Origin: Isochrysis galbana
Taxonomy: Eukaryota; Haptophyta; Isochrysidales; Isochrysidaceae
Reading direction: 5' to 3'
DNA length: 64,000 bases
NCBI GenBank assembly: GCA_018136815.1
Contig: CM030944.1
Coordinates: 2,767,834 to 2,831,833, forward strand
The notes beneath the pieces were generated by a model that was not told where the DNA came from, searched no databases, and saw only the letters and a list, made by a program, of their open reading frames with translations. Shown here one piece after another: positions 11,978 to 22,764 of the stretch; within the stretch, counting starts at the first letter, position 1; each line of letters opens with the position of its first letter. The position numbers and the translations under genes were made by a program.

Positions 11978-12322
11978 ATGGCGTCGGTGAGTGACCCGGC
12001 GACCGCGGCCGGCGGCAAACTACGGAACGCCATCCTCTCCGGCTTCAAATCCGCCTACATCATCGCCGCGGTGCGAACGCTCGCCATCATATCCGATGCC
12101 TGGGTATGGCCGACGCTTACTGCCGTCAAGCCTGGGGATGACAAGCACATCCTCGACGTCCTCCCTATCGTCTGGCCGGAGTCTCTTCGCTGGCTGCGAG
12201 AGGCGGCCTCCGATCCGTCATCTGTGATCGAGGGAACAATGCGCTCGCTCACTTCCCGCCCGGGCGGCGTGCGGGTCGCCCTTCAAGAGGTGTTTCCCTG
12301 TTTACTCCGTATTACATCGTAA
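11978..12322 (+). CDS. Hypothetical protein, probably truncated
   Basis: Starts at ATG 11978 after a C-rich leader and stops at 12320-12322 (114 residues). It has amphipathic and hydrophobic stretches (SAYIIAAVRTLAIISDAWVW, ILDVLPIVWPESLRWL). The coding-like sequence seems to end around the potential donor GAG/GTGTTT at about 12290. Downstream is an AT-rich block and then an inverted copy of dispersed repeat A, so later exons may have been displaced or lost. No family is recognised. It could be the first exon of a gene broken by repeat insertion. Confidence 0.4.
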   Translation: MASVSDPATAAGGKLRNAILSGFKSAYIIAAVRTLAIISDAWVWPTLTAVKPGDDKHILDVLPIVWPESLRWLREAASDPSSVIEGTMRSLTSRPGGVRVALQEVFPCLLRITS

Positions 12323-12439
12323 GCTTCCTCGAACCACTCGGCGGGGAGCGGGGAAGGGTGGACGAGCGAGCTGCATTCCCCAGAAAGTTGTTTGGTTCCC
12401 CCCCCTCCCCCTCACGCGGAAGGTTGTCAGATTAGTGCG

Positions 12440-12600
12440 CGGTTAGGGGTAAGCACAAGTATCCGGATATTTGTCTTGGATATTTGGGTGGATTTGCTCC
12501 ACATAGATATCTCTAGATATTTCAGGGATATTTGGGCTTTTGCTGGGATATCTGTACAGGTTATTTAGGTTATAGAACAGTATACATGTTTAACTGTAGT
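12440..12600. repeat. AT-rich palindrome-like repeat block
   Basis: Repeated GGATATTTGGG / GGATATTTG words, with GATATCTCTAGATATTTC in between, give a partly self-complementary block. It is much AT-richer than its flanks. It resembles in style, but not in exact sequence, the palindromic element B copies elsewhere in the window. Confidence 0.35.
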
Positions 12601-13170
12601 TGGCTCCAACTAAGTTTATACTTAGCTCGCCCATGGGGGGGCACGAGCCCTCCCCTCTCTCCACTCCTCCCCTGCCATGGGGGAGGAACCACCCATCCTC
12701 CTGGCACGCCTGATGGCTTGCCAGGAGGCCACTGCCCTGCTGACCCTCTCTCCCACTGACAGGCTCGCCTGATTCGCCCATCCTGGCCCGGCGTGGCCAG
12801 CCCATTGCTCCAACCCCTCCCCCCCCCCTGTTCGACAGGCAGACAGGTGCAGCGTGGGGGCCCCTGAGGCTCAGGAGCGCCAGCGAGGGAGAGGCAGGGG
12901 AGGCCAGGGCCCAGCCCCAGCCTCCTCTGCCCTCTGAGTTGGCCTCCATGAGCCTTCAGGGTCGCCAATGGGCAGCTGCAGGCCTGCCGCAGGCGCGCCA
13001 TCGCGCGTGCCGCAGGAGAGGGGAGAGAGAGCGCGGAGAATGGGGTGGGCGGAGCGGAGCTCTGCCCACCGAAAAATAGGTAAGTCCCGCACCTGTTTAC
13101 AGGATAAGTCGGGACTGAGGTCGCCGCCCACTCGGAGACACAGGAGGAAGAGAGGGAATGCAGCAACATA
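12600..13170 (-). repeat. Dispersed repeat A, inverted copy
   Basis: Read on the minus strand, this matches 22765-23628, 43735-43955 and 49470-50070. Shared parts include GGTTCCTCCCCCATGG..GGGGAGGAG, the preceding GTCAGCAGGGCAGTG and GGCCACG..GGGCCAGGA words, and the AACTTAGT end. Its distal part (about 13000-13080, GTGGGCAGAGCTC) also matches 60775-60870. The long open frames through it are G/C-rich and not conserved between copies. Confidence 0.6.
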
Positions 13171-13788
13171 CTCTCCCCACCACCAGCCATAGCTATCCAC
13201 AATACATCACCTCTTACGCCACGTGCACGGCGAGAAGGTTAAGAATTTATTTGCGTGTCCAACCTCATTCAATAGTAAATAGATCTTGCTGCCCGTAAGA
13301 GTAAATAAGAGCTCATGCAAGTATTGATAGCGCAAGCCAGAGGCACGGAAAATAACAAACACTCTTGAAATCTGAGCCCCACGGCCCAATCTAGACCACC
13401 AGAAGCAAAAGCAAAGAAAGCTTTCCCACCCATACGCCATTCACAGCTCAGCACGAAGTACTTGCTTGCGGTGGTGTTAGCCATGCTGCAACATGGCTTA
13501 CACAATGAAGGAGCTCAGCCACACACCAAAGGGGTACCGAGGGGGCAGGAGTGGGGAGGCACACCGAGAGAGTGATAATACACAAATTGACGCCTGGCCG
13601 AACAGAAGTGCAACCACGTGAAGGCGTGGAGTATGGTATCGGGTGAGGACATCACGGCCCTGATCGAGTTCGGTTCCCGGAGACAAAGAATCAGTTGAAT
13701 GCGCTCATGGTAATGTTGTGATCTTAGAACGAGATTTCGGCACTCGACGGCCAGCCGTTGCGCTTGTGGGTAGGCAACATTTATGGGC
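13171..13788. other. 3' flank of the ABC transporter gene
   Basis: No coding signal on either strand and no recognised repeat. Probably the 3' untranslated region and terminator region of the minus-strand ABC transporter gene. Confidence 0.35.
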
Positions 13789-16700
13789 TCAAGCACTGGC
13801 CGCCACGATCCTTGCGGCCTTAGGCTTTGAGATGGGTTGCGGCGCGACGAGCTTAGCGCGTGCATTGGCCATCGACTTGATGTAGAGCAACGTTAGGGAA
13901 AGCAGCTTGAAGACAACTGCCTGCGCGACTAGCATGGATACATTGAAGCCATAAAAATCCGTTGGAGTGATGACCTCGTAGAGGTATGATCCGCTCCGAA
14001 GAATTTGCTCTCCAGTCACGCCCCAACACTGAAGCCCCGAAGTGTCACCGTCGCAGGTGAACGGCCGCCCATCGCAGTTCTCTGAGCACGGCATTGCACC
14101 GGAATACGTGGCACCAGTGAAGACTGCCCACGCCATGCCGCCAAAGAGATACTTGAAAGGCAACACGTAGTAAAGAAGGCGGATAGGCCAAATGACGTCC
14201 TCGCCACGGAAAACAAGGCCTGAAAACAGAGTGGCCATGAACCAAATTCCAACATAGTTTAGCATGCCCATAATAGGATTGCGGCCGAGGGACAGGAATT
14301 GACCCATACATTCCCACACCCAAAGATTGATCGAGTAGATAAGGAACGTCTGTGCGAAATTGTGCCACGGGAAGCCACCGACGCCGAATAGGGGCACGGT
14401 GACGCAGAGACCCATTACAAACATCATGGGGAGCTGGACGAGCAGGTTGGCAAGGAGGTAGGCAAAAGGCGTCGTCATGCCATTGCGTATCTCGCCCTTG
14501 ATTGAGTTGTACTCAATGTTGCCGGCGTAAACATTCACGGCGCCGAACATGGCAGGCACTACCGTACCCCAAAACATGTAGAAAAATCGCGGCATAACGT
14601 TGGCTTGATTCTGCTCACGCTGCTCAATGTAGATGACACCAAAGAAAGCGATGACAACAATTAGGATGAAGCAGCGCGCCGAGTAGATCATTGGGTCACG
14701 GGCAAGAAGTAGAACGTTACGCCTAAGCAGCATGGCCAGCTGCGTACTGAAGGCGGCAACGCGCACGTCCTCTGTTGCGCGCTCGACTGATGAGAGCGGC
14801 GAGACGATGTGAGCGGGTTCGCGGGCCCATGCATCGAGGACATCGTCAACGACTGCCGCCTGGTTTAAGGATGGGCACACGAGGTCCAATACAAACTCGG
14901 CCGGGTTGGCCGACTCGTGCGCAGTGTGACCGAGCGAGTCAAAGTGCTCGGTCATCGCCTCGGCCGGGCCATAGTAGGCGGTGCGTCCCTTGGCAAGGAT
15001 AAGGGTCTTGGAGAAGTGCGAGTAGACTGCCGCCGAAGGCTGGTGGATCGTCGCGATGACGCAGAGGTTCTTGTTGTGGGCGAGTTCGCGAAGAAAATTC
15101 ATGATTGCGGCGGCCGCCGCAGAGTCGAGACCTGATGTCGGCTCGTCGAGGATGAGCACCTTGGGCTCCTTGACGAGAACAATTGCAAGTGCCAACCTCC
15201 GTTTCTGTCCACCGGATAGACCCTTGAAGAGCGCGTTGCCCGCCTTGGTGTGTTGTGCAGAGGTTAGGCCCGTCGCATCGAGCAGTGCGTCGACAGCAGC
15301 ATCCCGTTGTGGACCAGCAGCCACATCGGGGCGGTACAGCGAGAAGGCGTGCTCGATATGCTGGCGCGCCGTAAGCGTCGCCCACAACGTGTCCTCGCGC
15401 GGAACATATGCGCAGTACTTGCGATATGCGGCGAACGTGAGAGGCTCGCCGTTTAGCTTGATGTCGCCGAACGGCTGGCCTGCACCCTTCTCGAGCGTTA
15501 GCATATTTAGGAGCACGGTCTTGCCCGCTCCTGACGGCCCGAGGATGGCGAGCAACTCGCCCGAGGCCACCGAAGCGGAGATGTCAGTGATAAGCGGCTT
15601 TGCTTGCTTGTTCATGAGCGGCAGCGCAGATTTGCGACCGCTCTGTCCAACTTTCAACTCGTAAGAGCAGTTGAGGAAGGAAAGCTCCCACTTTCCAGCA
15701 GGCGGCACAGCAATGGGCTTGAGTAGAGACGTCTCGATAACAACATCTTCTGGCAAGGCGCTGGGGGGTGGCGCCTTCTCCGGCAACGCAGCGGCGAGGT
15801 TAGCGGTCGTTAGCGCTTTAGGCTCCTCCGAGTTCCGACACTTGAGCACCATCAAGAAGACGTAAAATAGACGAAAGAGGACGCCGATGGCCAAGACGAT
15901 ACCTACATTCTGAGCGTACAAGTCTTCCGACGAAAACGCTGCGTAATTCACGCCAACAGAGTCGAGGATCTCAGGGCCCGTCGTACCAAAGCAAGAGATG
16001 GGTTCAACGTTTTCGCAGTAGAAGGCAACATTGGGCGAGAGCGAACAGGCGCTGCTGGGATCCTCGCGAAGGGCGTCGGTGCATCGACTCGCCCCCGTGT
16101 ACGGCGGCGTGTCTTTCATGACAGCCCACATGAAGGTCTGTGAAGTGTAGCCGAGGGGCAGCACATAGCAAAATAGGCGGAACGGCCAGATCACTTCGGG
16201 GATGCGCACGAAGAGGCCCGAAAAGAGGAAGGCGGAGAACCAGATCTGCATGAAGTTCATCATGCCAAGCAGGACGTTCGATGAAAGCGAGAAGAACTGG
16301 CCCATTCCTTCAAAGGCCCATAGATTGACTGCGAAAGAGATCAGCGCAAGACCAAACGACGGCCAATGCAAGTCGCCAATCAAGTACAGCGGGATGAGTG
16401 CAGCTAGGCCAAGAACAAGCATCGCCGGTAGGCCGACGAGCTGGTTGGCGACAAACTGAGCAACGGGGGAGTACTGGCCATCTTTCACCTCGCGCTTGAT
16501 GGCATTGAACTCGATGTTACCAGCAAAGACGACCGAGATGGCGAGGTTACAAGAAACCCCTACGATAAAGTTGGTGAAGAAAAACCGTTGCAGTGCCTGC
16601 TCTTGTACGCGACGGCGCGTCTTGAGGTATACAAGGGAAAAGAAGACTGTGGCGAGAATGATCATGAAGACGCGGCCTGTGTAGAGCATCGGATCTCGAA

Positions 16701-17909
16701 TAACAAGGCCAAGCTGCCGGCGAGTGAGGACGCCCACCTGCGTGAAGAACCCTGCTGGCGGTGCAGATACTGAGAGAGGCTTGACATTGACCGGCAACTT
16801 GTGCACACCCCCTATGCGCGTCTTGTCATAGTGGTCGAGGATTCGCATCACGGATGTCTTGTCTGTGAAGTCTTTATTCACAAGGTCGAGAACGAATTCG
16901 GCCGGGTTAGCGGCGGGTGGGAGTGGCTTACCCATGGCCAGCAGGTACGCGCCCAGATCGGAGGCAAGTCCAGAGTAGGCGACGCGCCCATCGGACAGGA
17001 TCAAAGTCTTGTCAAAGCCGGCGAACACAGAGGCGGACGGCTGGTGGATAGTGCAGGCTATGGCGAGGCCCTCCGAGACGGCGATTTCCTTGAGAAAGAT
17101 CATCATTGAAGAAGCGCTGGCTGAATCGATACCAGAGGTGGGCTCATCGAGAAAGAGCACCTGGGGCTGCTTGGCCAATGCGATGGCAATTGAGAGCCGG
17201 CGCTTGAGGCCGCTCGAGAGGCCGCGGATGAAGGCGTTGCCCGCCTTGACATGCTGGGATTCGGTAAGCCCGACAGCTTCGAGGAGCTTATCGATCTTGA
17301 ATTCTCGCTCATCATGTTTAAGATGTGGCTGGCAAAGATCCATGGCGTAGCGCAAGTGGTCGCGGGAGCTGAAGGTTGCCCAGAGCGAGTCCTCCTGCTG
17401 CACATATGCGCAGTGCTTGTTGTAGAGTGCACGAGTGAAGGGTTGGCCATTGAGCTCAATCTTGCCGCGCGGCGCGCCGCCCTTCTTCTCGAGTGTGAGC
17501 ATGTTGAGAAGTGTCGTCTTGCCGGCACCTGATGGCCCCATGATGGCTAGGACCGAACCATGTGTCACCTCACCCGAAATGTTGCCTGCCAGCGTAAGGA
17601 AGTCGTCACGGTGAGCTCACCAACCTTTCACCGGCCGGTGTGGAAGGCAAGGTGTGGCTGCAAGGCGTCCGAGTGACCACTTTCATGCTGATGGCGCACC
17701 AGGGCTCCAGGCTAGCGCGTGGGGCAATCACACTTACGGAGCAGGTATCTCGTCTTTGTTGGTTTGCGCATGATCTTGGTCAGAGCACCGACTGGCTTGC
17801 CCTCAAGCGTCGTCTCGACGGTGTACTGGCAGTCTTCGAATGTAAGGTGTGCGCCATCGGCGACCGGTGCGCACATCGTCTTCTTCTTCTCGGCCTCGGT
17901 CTTGCACAT
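13789..17909 (-). CDS. Full-size ABCG/PDR-type ABC transporter
   Basis: A membrane pump with the reverse order NBD-TMD-NBD-TMD typical of full-size ABCG proteins, which export lipids or hydrophobic compounds. Two exons: 17909-17738 (donor GTAAGT) and 17585-13789 (acceptor GGCAG), 1322 residues. NBD1: Walker A GPSGAGKTT at about 74-81, signature RGLSSGLKRR at about 180, Walker B VLFLDEPTSG ending near 204, H-loop IHQPSAS. TMD1 contains the paired NIEFNAIKRE motif, QIWFSAFLFSGLF and a Cys-containing extracellular loop. NBD2: Walker A GPSGAGKTV at about 740-747, signature LSGGQKRR, Walker B VLILDEPTSG. TMD2 repeats the pattern (NIEYNSIKGE, GIWFMATLFSGLVF). The two halves are clearly duplicated. 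The first signature is LSSGL not LSGGQ, so that ATP site may be weak. Substrate unknown. The start ATG 17909 is the best available; a short further 5' exon is not excluded. Confidence 0.92.
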
Positions 17910-19318
17910 GGCCAGCGGATGAAGTGTATAGCAGAGGCGGGGAGAGAACGGGGAGCCCGAGGGGGAGGGGGGGGTACTTCAGCGCAACAGGCTTTGGGGA
18001 TGTGGCCAGGAGAGATCCCCCGGTGGGATAGTGAGATATCCGAGGAGGCCAGAGAATATCCTCTTCATATTTGAGAAGCTTGTCACGGTGTGTTGGAGAG
18101 GTCGCTCTCAAGCAGCTCGGGCACTCCTCGGCGAGTCCGAGGCTACGTGAGTTTCTCAAAGTATTCTGCCCTTCTCTTCTTTGGTCGGAGCGGCCGACGG
18201 CTGGAGAGCAGGGAGGGAGATCCAGCGGACTGCCACATTCGTTTCTATGGTGGGAGCGCCGATTACATCACGTATTCGGGGGTGGCCTCTCGCCTAGGGG
18301 TGGCCGTCGCGACGCGCGGCGTTGCCGCCGCTCTCTCGGGCCCGGAATCATGAGCTCGGGCCCGCAAGGCAACATCAGCACCGACGGGGGGGCGGCGATC
18401 CCCTGTGTGGCCCGGCGGGCCTCCAAACCGTGTCACGTGTGCATCGTCCGAATAACCAATAACGAAGATCTAGAATTAACCATAACAATAACTCAGCACC
18501 TCATAAGGTGCACATTTGCGTCCATTGCCATTGCTTGCGGGAAAATTCATAGTAATAGTAGTAATAGTAAGATTTAATATTCTTGCCGCGCACGCGACTC
18601 TGCACCCACTACCACTCACTTCTCCACGCATGCGCATGCGTTCTACAGCCCCCCACCACCAACACCAACACCACCAACAGCCACAGCCAACAGACTAAGG
18701 CCTAGGTTGGTTTTTTTCTCCGGTCCCCCACCTCTCATGGCTCATGGCCCATGGCCATGGGACCCCGAGAAACTTGTGTTTTCGTTTTCTCCCCCCCCCC
18801 CCCCCACCCTCCACCCTCCCCCTAAGAATTAGAACCCCCCCCCCCTAAAAAGCGAGGACTTGGAGGGTAGTTCACATTTCTTCTTCAGACACTCTCCTCC
18901 TCCGCAGCGCGCGGCGCCTCCGGCACCGAGGCCGACTCGAGAGCCGTAGAAGTCTCGCCGCCGGGCTCCTGCTCCTGCTGCTTCTGCTACTACATCTGCA
19001 TCTGCTGCTCCGTCTGCTCCTCTCTGTCTCCATCTCTCCATCTCTGGGTCGCCTCTGGCTACTTGGCCTCTAGCTTGGGGCTTGATCGCCTCGGGCGCCA
19101 GCCTGCGTCCGGGATGCCGCCCGAGTCGGCCGCGCCGGGGTCGCCGCGCCGCTCCGCCGAGGTGGCATTTCATGAGTAAGAGTAAGGCATGTCAGCAGTG
19201 GGGGTTTCCTCCCCCACAGCCCCCATAGTAGGGGAGGAGTGGAGAGGGGGGGGGGGGGAGTCGTGCCCCCCATATCTATGGCTATGGGTGAACCAAGTGC
19301 CAAGTGGTATGAACTGCT
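17910..19318. other. Spacer upstream of the ABC transporter
   Basis: Contains the transporter's promoter region (minus strand) and no convincing gene. Polyadenine- and triplet-like TAGTAATAG sequences occur near 18550. A C17-type tract lies near 18790 and a second C-rich run near 18838. Bases 19195-19305 carry a partial copy of repeat A (GGTTTCCTCCCCCACAGCCC... to GGTGAACCAAGTG). Confidence 0.45.
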
Positions 19319-20090
19319 TAGTCTCCATTGGCCATGATCAAATCGACAGCCGAGAAAGCCGTAGAAAGACTCTTCCTACTACCGAGCTCTCCACCGTCAC
19401 CCGCTAGGGAGACCCTGTACCTATTGGCTTGGAGATACATACTCACCGACTTCTATCGAATACACTACGACAACATCAAATTTAACAGCGATCACGTCGT
19501 TAGAAGGATGCTCGAAAGATACACCACGTTGTGCAAAGCGGCGCTCTACGGAAACGACACGGACGCATCGAGAAGAGTCAAAGCAGACATGGGCCGCCAG
19601 CCCAAGAAACGTATAGATGTCAACGAATTCCGCCCAATTTTCGAAACAAACGACGACAACGATTTAGTTCTAAGTAGTAAGTAAACTCGTAGCGGTACTA
19701 GAGCGCCTCAACATAAAACATATAATACATCAGCAAAACAACACCGGACCCAGCGACCAGGGATAACAATAGGCAATATGCCTCCACGGGAGGAACCCGA
19801 TGGGGAAGGCCGAAAGGCCCGGCCCCCACACTGGGCTGAGATGGACCCGAGACAGGCGCAGTACAAATGCAAGAAGCCTGCCCCTCCCCTCCCCCAAGCG
19901 CTAGGCCCAAAGTAGTGTACATGGGCCGACCCCCCAAAACCGAAGAAAAAGGAACGAGGGGGGGAGCGGGCGGGGGTGCAGAGGTAGGGTATAGGCGATG
20001 GCGATGGTAGCGGGAGCGCGGGAGAGCGCGCGGCACTAGTAGCTTAGCGGGCACCTTCAAGAATGTTTTTTTTTAGTCTCCATTGGCCAT
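19319..20090 (+). mobile_element. 5'-truncated non-LTR-like retroelement with 17-base target-site duplication and poly-T 3' end
   Basis: The 17-base direct repeat TAGTCTCCATTGGCCAT occurs at 19319-19335 and 20074-20090 and brackets the insert. The insert (19336-20073) begins inside an open frame and ends CTTCAAGAATG followed by a T tract. The left end is unique to this copy. The right part (19930-20073, including GAAGAAAAAGGAACGA and GGTATAGGCGATGGCG) recurs at 34950-35090, 56439-56600 (minus) and 61140-61271. A variable left end, constant right end and long duplication are what target-primed reverse transcription with 5' truncation produces. The open frame to 19684 has a LINE ORF2-tail-like look, but no reverse transcriptase is present, so the class is inferred. 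Confidence 0.7.
19336..19684 (+). pseudogene. C-terminal fragment of a retroelement protein
   Basis: About 115 residues remain, in frame with an ATG in the duplicated target. It has a helical block (LAWRYILTDFYRIHYDN, VVRRMLERYTTLCKAALY) then MGRQPKKRIDVNEFRPIFE and a stop at 19682-19684. The motif MGRQPKKRIDV recurs exactly at about 34605-34640. Base use is AT-richer than the host genes. I infer the C-terminus of the element's main polyprotein, with the upstream reverse transcriptase lost by truncation. Confidence 0.5.
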
Positions 20091-20614
20091 TGCCATTGCA
20101 TGCGGGAATGCAACCATCTCATAATATTGTGGCGCGGCAGCGGGCATTATCGCATTGTTGTTGCTGTCGCTATATTACTAGTAGGATATTAGACATAAGG
20201 CACGGTTATGTGTATAACAAAAGACACAAGTTAGGCTGCCCCCCCCCCCCACCGTATTGCGGTGCCAGCTTGGCATTGGGAATGGCATTCGGCAGCCCTT
20301 CCACCATTTTATCATTCATTCGTTCTTCAAGATGAAATCTTGTAGTAAATGCACACTAGAAAAGCGGGTCGCGGATCATTTGCGATCATGTACAAATGAT
20401 ACTATGGTGCTGTCATGGGTACGGAGATCGCCTTTCACATGAATGAAAATAATATGAATGGTAATCAAGTTGTGGAAAGTCGGTAGAGTGCAACGAAAAA
20501 CAAAGCGCAAAGATAGCCTATGGATTTGAGTAGGAGTTGCAACGCAGGCGCTAACAGCACACCCTGTTCAACACGCACGTCGCCAGTGTGCGGTACTTGA
20601 TGAGAGATTTCATT
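20091..20614. other. Spacer without recognisable gene
   Basis: The sequence continues the pre-insertion target (CCATTGCCATTGCATGCGGG). A C10 tract lies near 20240. I see nothing codable with support. It serves as 3' flank of the minus-strand helix-hairpin-helix gene. Confidence 0.35.
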
Positions 20615-22438
20615 TCATTCAACATCCGACCTCGAACTCGTCAATGGCGGCGAGCCAACCTTGAGCAAGCGGCGCGCATCCCTAATGGCTGCCGCAAGGA
20701 CGGCTCGCTGAATCCCGGCTTTCTTGGCCAGCCGGTCGGAATCGCGCTCCGACAAGTGGGCCAGCTCACTCGCCAACGTGATTCCTGCTTCGCGTAGCCG
20801 GCTTGCTCTTTTTGGGCCGATTCCCGTAAGCTCATCCACCAATGCGGCAGACTCTGCAAGAAACTCGCTCCATTCCTCCTCGGCGGCAGCGCCGTTGCAT
20901 GCCAAGGTTTGTCCATTGGCTTCACTTTGGCTATCAAGCTGCTGCTTTCCATCTCCATTTAGCGCTTCCTCTCGGCGCTGCGAGGCCCGTCGCCTCGCCT
21001 TGCGAGCAGCTCCAGTAGCAATGCTATCCAACGCCAATGCCATGGATGATAACTCACTACGCTTTGCCTCAAAATGCTTTTCCACCGCCTTGCGATTCCT
21101 CATCTCCCACTTCTCCTGACTCCGCTTGAGTGCGGCAGCTGCCACTGCTGCCGCACGCGCCTCCTCCGCCTCTGCTTCTCGCCGTTGCAGTTCTGTTCTT
21201 ACGACTTCGCCCTGCCACAAGCGCATGCACCTTGCGAGCACCCACTGTTCCAATGCATCCTTACCCACGGCCACAGTGACGACTCTCCCGCTCCGCCCGA
21301 CCTGTGGTCCTATCACGTCCGACGCTACCAAGCCTGCTGCCACTACGGCGGATGCCACCGATTCATGCAGCGAGGCCGCCAAGGCCTCGGTCACGTCCCG
21401 CTCTCCGAGGTGCGCACCACATGTGCCCCAGAATGTGAGGGCATCATCAACTAGACAACCCACGTCGTCACTCAGGGCAACCGAGCGGTTGGCGAGCGAA
21501 ATGTGTGCCGTTTGCAAAGACAACTCCACAATGAGTCTCGAGCTAACTAAACTCTGCTGCGGCCCGGCGGCCTGTTGTAGCTCGCACAGGTTATCTAGCG
21601 CCGCGCTGACCAGCAAACCGACTGCAGTGGGGGGCAATGAATCTACCTTCAAGATCAGTCGCGAGCCGCTCCAAGTCTCAGCAAGAAGGTCATCAACCAA
21701 ACCCTGCGCGAGCACGCTGCCCGCTTGCATAAGCGAGTCTGAAGGCTGCGATATGGTGTCAAGCTGCTGGATCAACGCCTGCTTCAGCAAGCACTTCGCC
21801 TCGACCGAGCTGACCGGATGAGAAAGCAATACTTTGAGCGCGATGTCCCACCTGGCACTCAGCACGCTTGGCCGTACCGCGAGAGCAGTCTCATCAGGGC
21901 CCACAGTACAGACCTCAGCCATCTCGGACAGGATGAGCTGACCCCACTGCGCTTGCTCCGCCAGGCCCCCCGGCATGTCGAACAGTTTGCGCACCGCTTT
22001 GACCGTCCCGCCACACGTGGCAAGCGCTTGCCGGAAGCATTGCTGGTCGGGCTGCACGCCGGCGCATCGAAGCTCCTCAAGGGCCTCGGCGGCGGCCTCA
22101 CCACCTACCGACTCTTCGATCCGGACTTCACACTCCCGAACCGCCTCCTCAAGCCGCAGCTCCTCCAATCTCTCCCTCGCCAACTTGAGCTGCTTGACGG
22201 CAGCCGCTCCGTCGCCCGTCTCACCGTATGCTTGCTCAAGCTGCTGCTGCGCGGCGGCGGCCTGCTCGCGCGCGAGGCACAGACGCGCCTGTGCTCCACC
22301 CACTGCGCACGCCACAACCCGCGCGCGCGCGCCCCCAGCCGCGCCCAGGGGCGCTGCCCGCAAGGAGAGGCACAGCGCACACGCGAGAGGCGGCAGCATC
22401 GCCCCCCACACCCTCATCCACCCGTGAATCCACATCAA
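20615..22438 (-). CDS. Unknown protein with signal-like N-terminus, coiled coil and C-terminal helix-hairpin-helix domain
   Basis: 607 residues in one exon, unusual beside intron-rich neighbours. The N-terminus (MLPPLACALCLSLRAAPLGA) looks like a signal peptide followed by an Ala/Arg-rich stretch, as in bipartite plastid presequences of complex algae. Residues about 60-130 and 405-495 are charged helical or coiled-coil (EKWEMRNRKAVEKHFEAKRS). The C-terminal 532-576 region (LTGIGPKRASRLREAGI, then ASELAHLSERDSDRLAKKAGI) is a helix-hairpin-helix of the type found in RNA polymerase alpha tails and DUF4332 proteins, which binds DNA without sequence preference. The middle (130-400) is leucine-rich and unrecognised. 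Possibly an organelle nucleoid or DNA-associated protein; that is inference. Several Met codons lie within the first 15 residues, so the exact start is open. Confidence 0.65.
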   Translation of the reverse strand: MMWIHGWMRVWGAMLPPLACALCLSLRAAPLGAAGGARARVVACAVGGAQARLCLAREQAAAAQQQLEQAYGETGDGAAAVKQLKLARERLEELRLEEAVRECEVRIEESVGGEAAAEALEELRCAGVQPDQQCFRQALATCGGTVKAVRKLFDMPGGLAEQAQWGQLILSEMAEVCTVGPDETALAVRPSVLSARWDIALKVLLSHPVSSVEAKCLLKQALIQQLDTISQPSDSLMQAGSVLAQGLVDDLLAETWSGSRLILKVDSLPPTAVGLLVSAALDNLCELQQAAGPQQSLVSSRLIVELSLQTAHISLANRSVALSDDVGCLVDDALTFWGTCGAHLGERDVTEALAASLHESVASAVVAAGLVASDVIGPQVGRSGRVVTVAVGKDALEQWVLARCMRLWQGEVVRTELQRREAEAEEARAAAVAAAALKRSQEKWEMRNRKAVEKHFEAKRSELSSMALALDSIATGAARKARRRASQRREEALNGDGKQQLDSQSEANGQTLACNGAAAEEEWSEFLAESAALVDELTGIGPKRASRLREAGITLASELAHLSERDSDRLAKKAGIQRAVLAAAIRDARRLLKVGSPPLTSSRSDVE

Positions 22439-22764
22439 TCTGTGTTCTTCCTCTAGAAATCTATAAACAACATCATAGAGTGAATAGACACTCTGTGAAT
22501 GGAGGGGACCGAAATAAAACGTGCACTAAGGCAAACAAAAGGAGGGAGAGAGAGAAAACAGCGAAGGCGACGGGAGGTCGGTCCGTCGGTCCGCCCCATC
22601 TCCCTCTCGCGGCTCGCTGCGACGATGATGGGCGACGAAATCCGCGGAGCGCAGGAACGAGGACGTGTAGCAGGAGGGTGAGGGTGCGGCGGTCGTGATG
22701 GTGATGCAGGATGCAGGATTCAGGATGCAGGATGGAGCTAGAATAATAATAATAATTAGCGTTA
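22439..22764. other. Spacer upstream of the helix-hairpin-helix gene
   Basis: Promoter region of the minus-strand gene. A short ATAATAATAATAATT run at 22742-22757 marks the start of the following repeat A copy. No gene is seen. Confidence 0.35.

Noticed and set aside
12570..13202. 210-codon minus-strand frame
   Set aside because: It lies within repeat A, and the equivalent frame is not kept in the other copies.
19336..20073. Complete LINE with reverse transcriptase
   Set aside because: No reverse transcriptase or endonuclease motif is visible in any copy in the window; only ends and short open frames are present.
21126..22456. Long plus-strand frames opposite the helix-hairpin-helix gene
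   Set aside because: Antisense shadows of a GC-rich coding strand; the minus frame is continuous for 607 codons with a recognisable domain.
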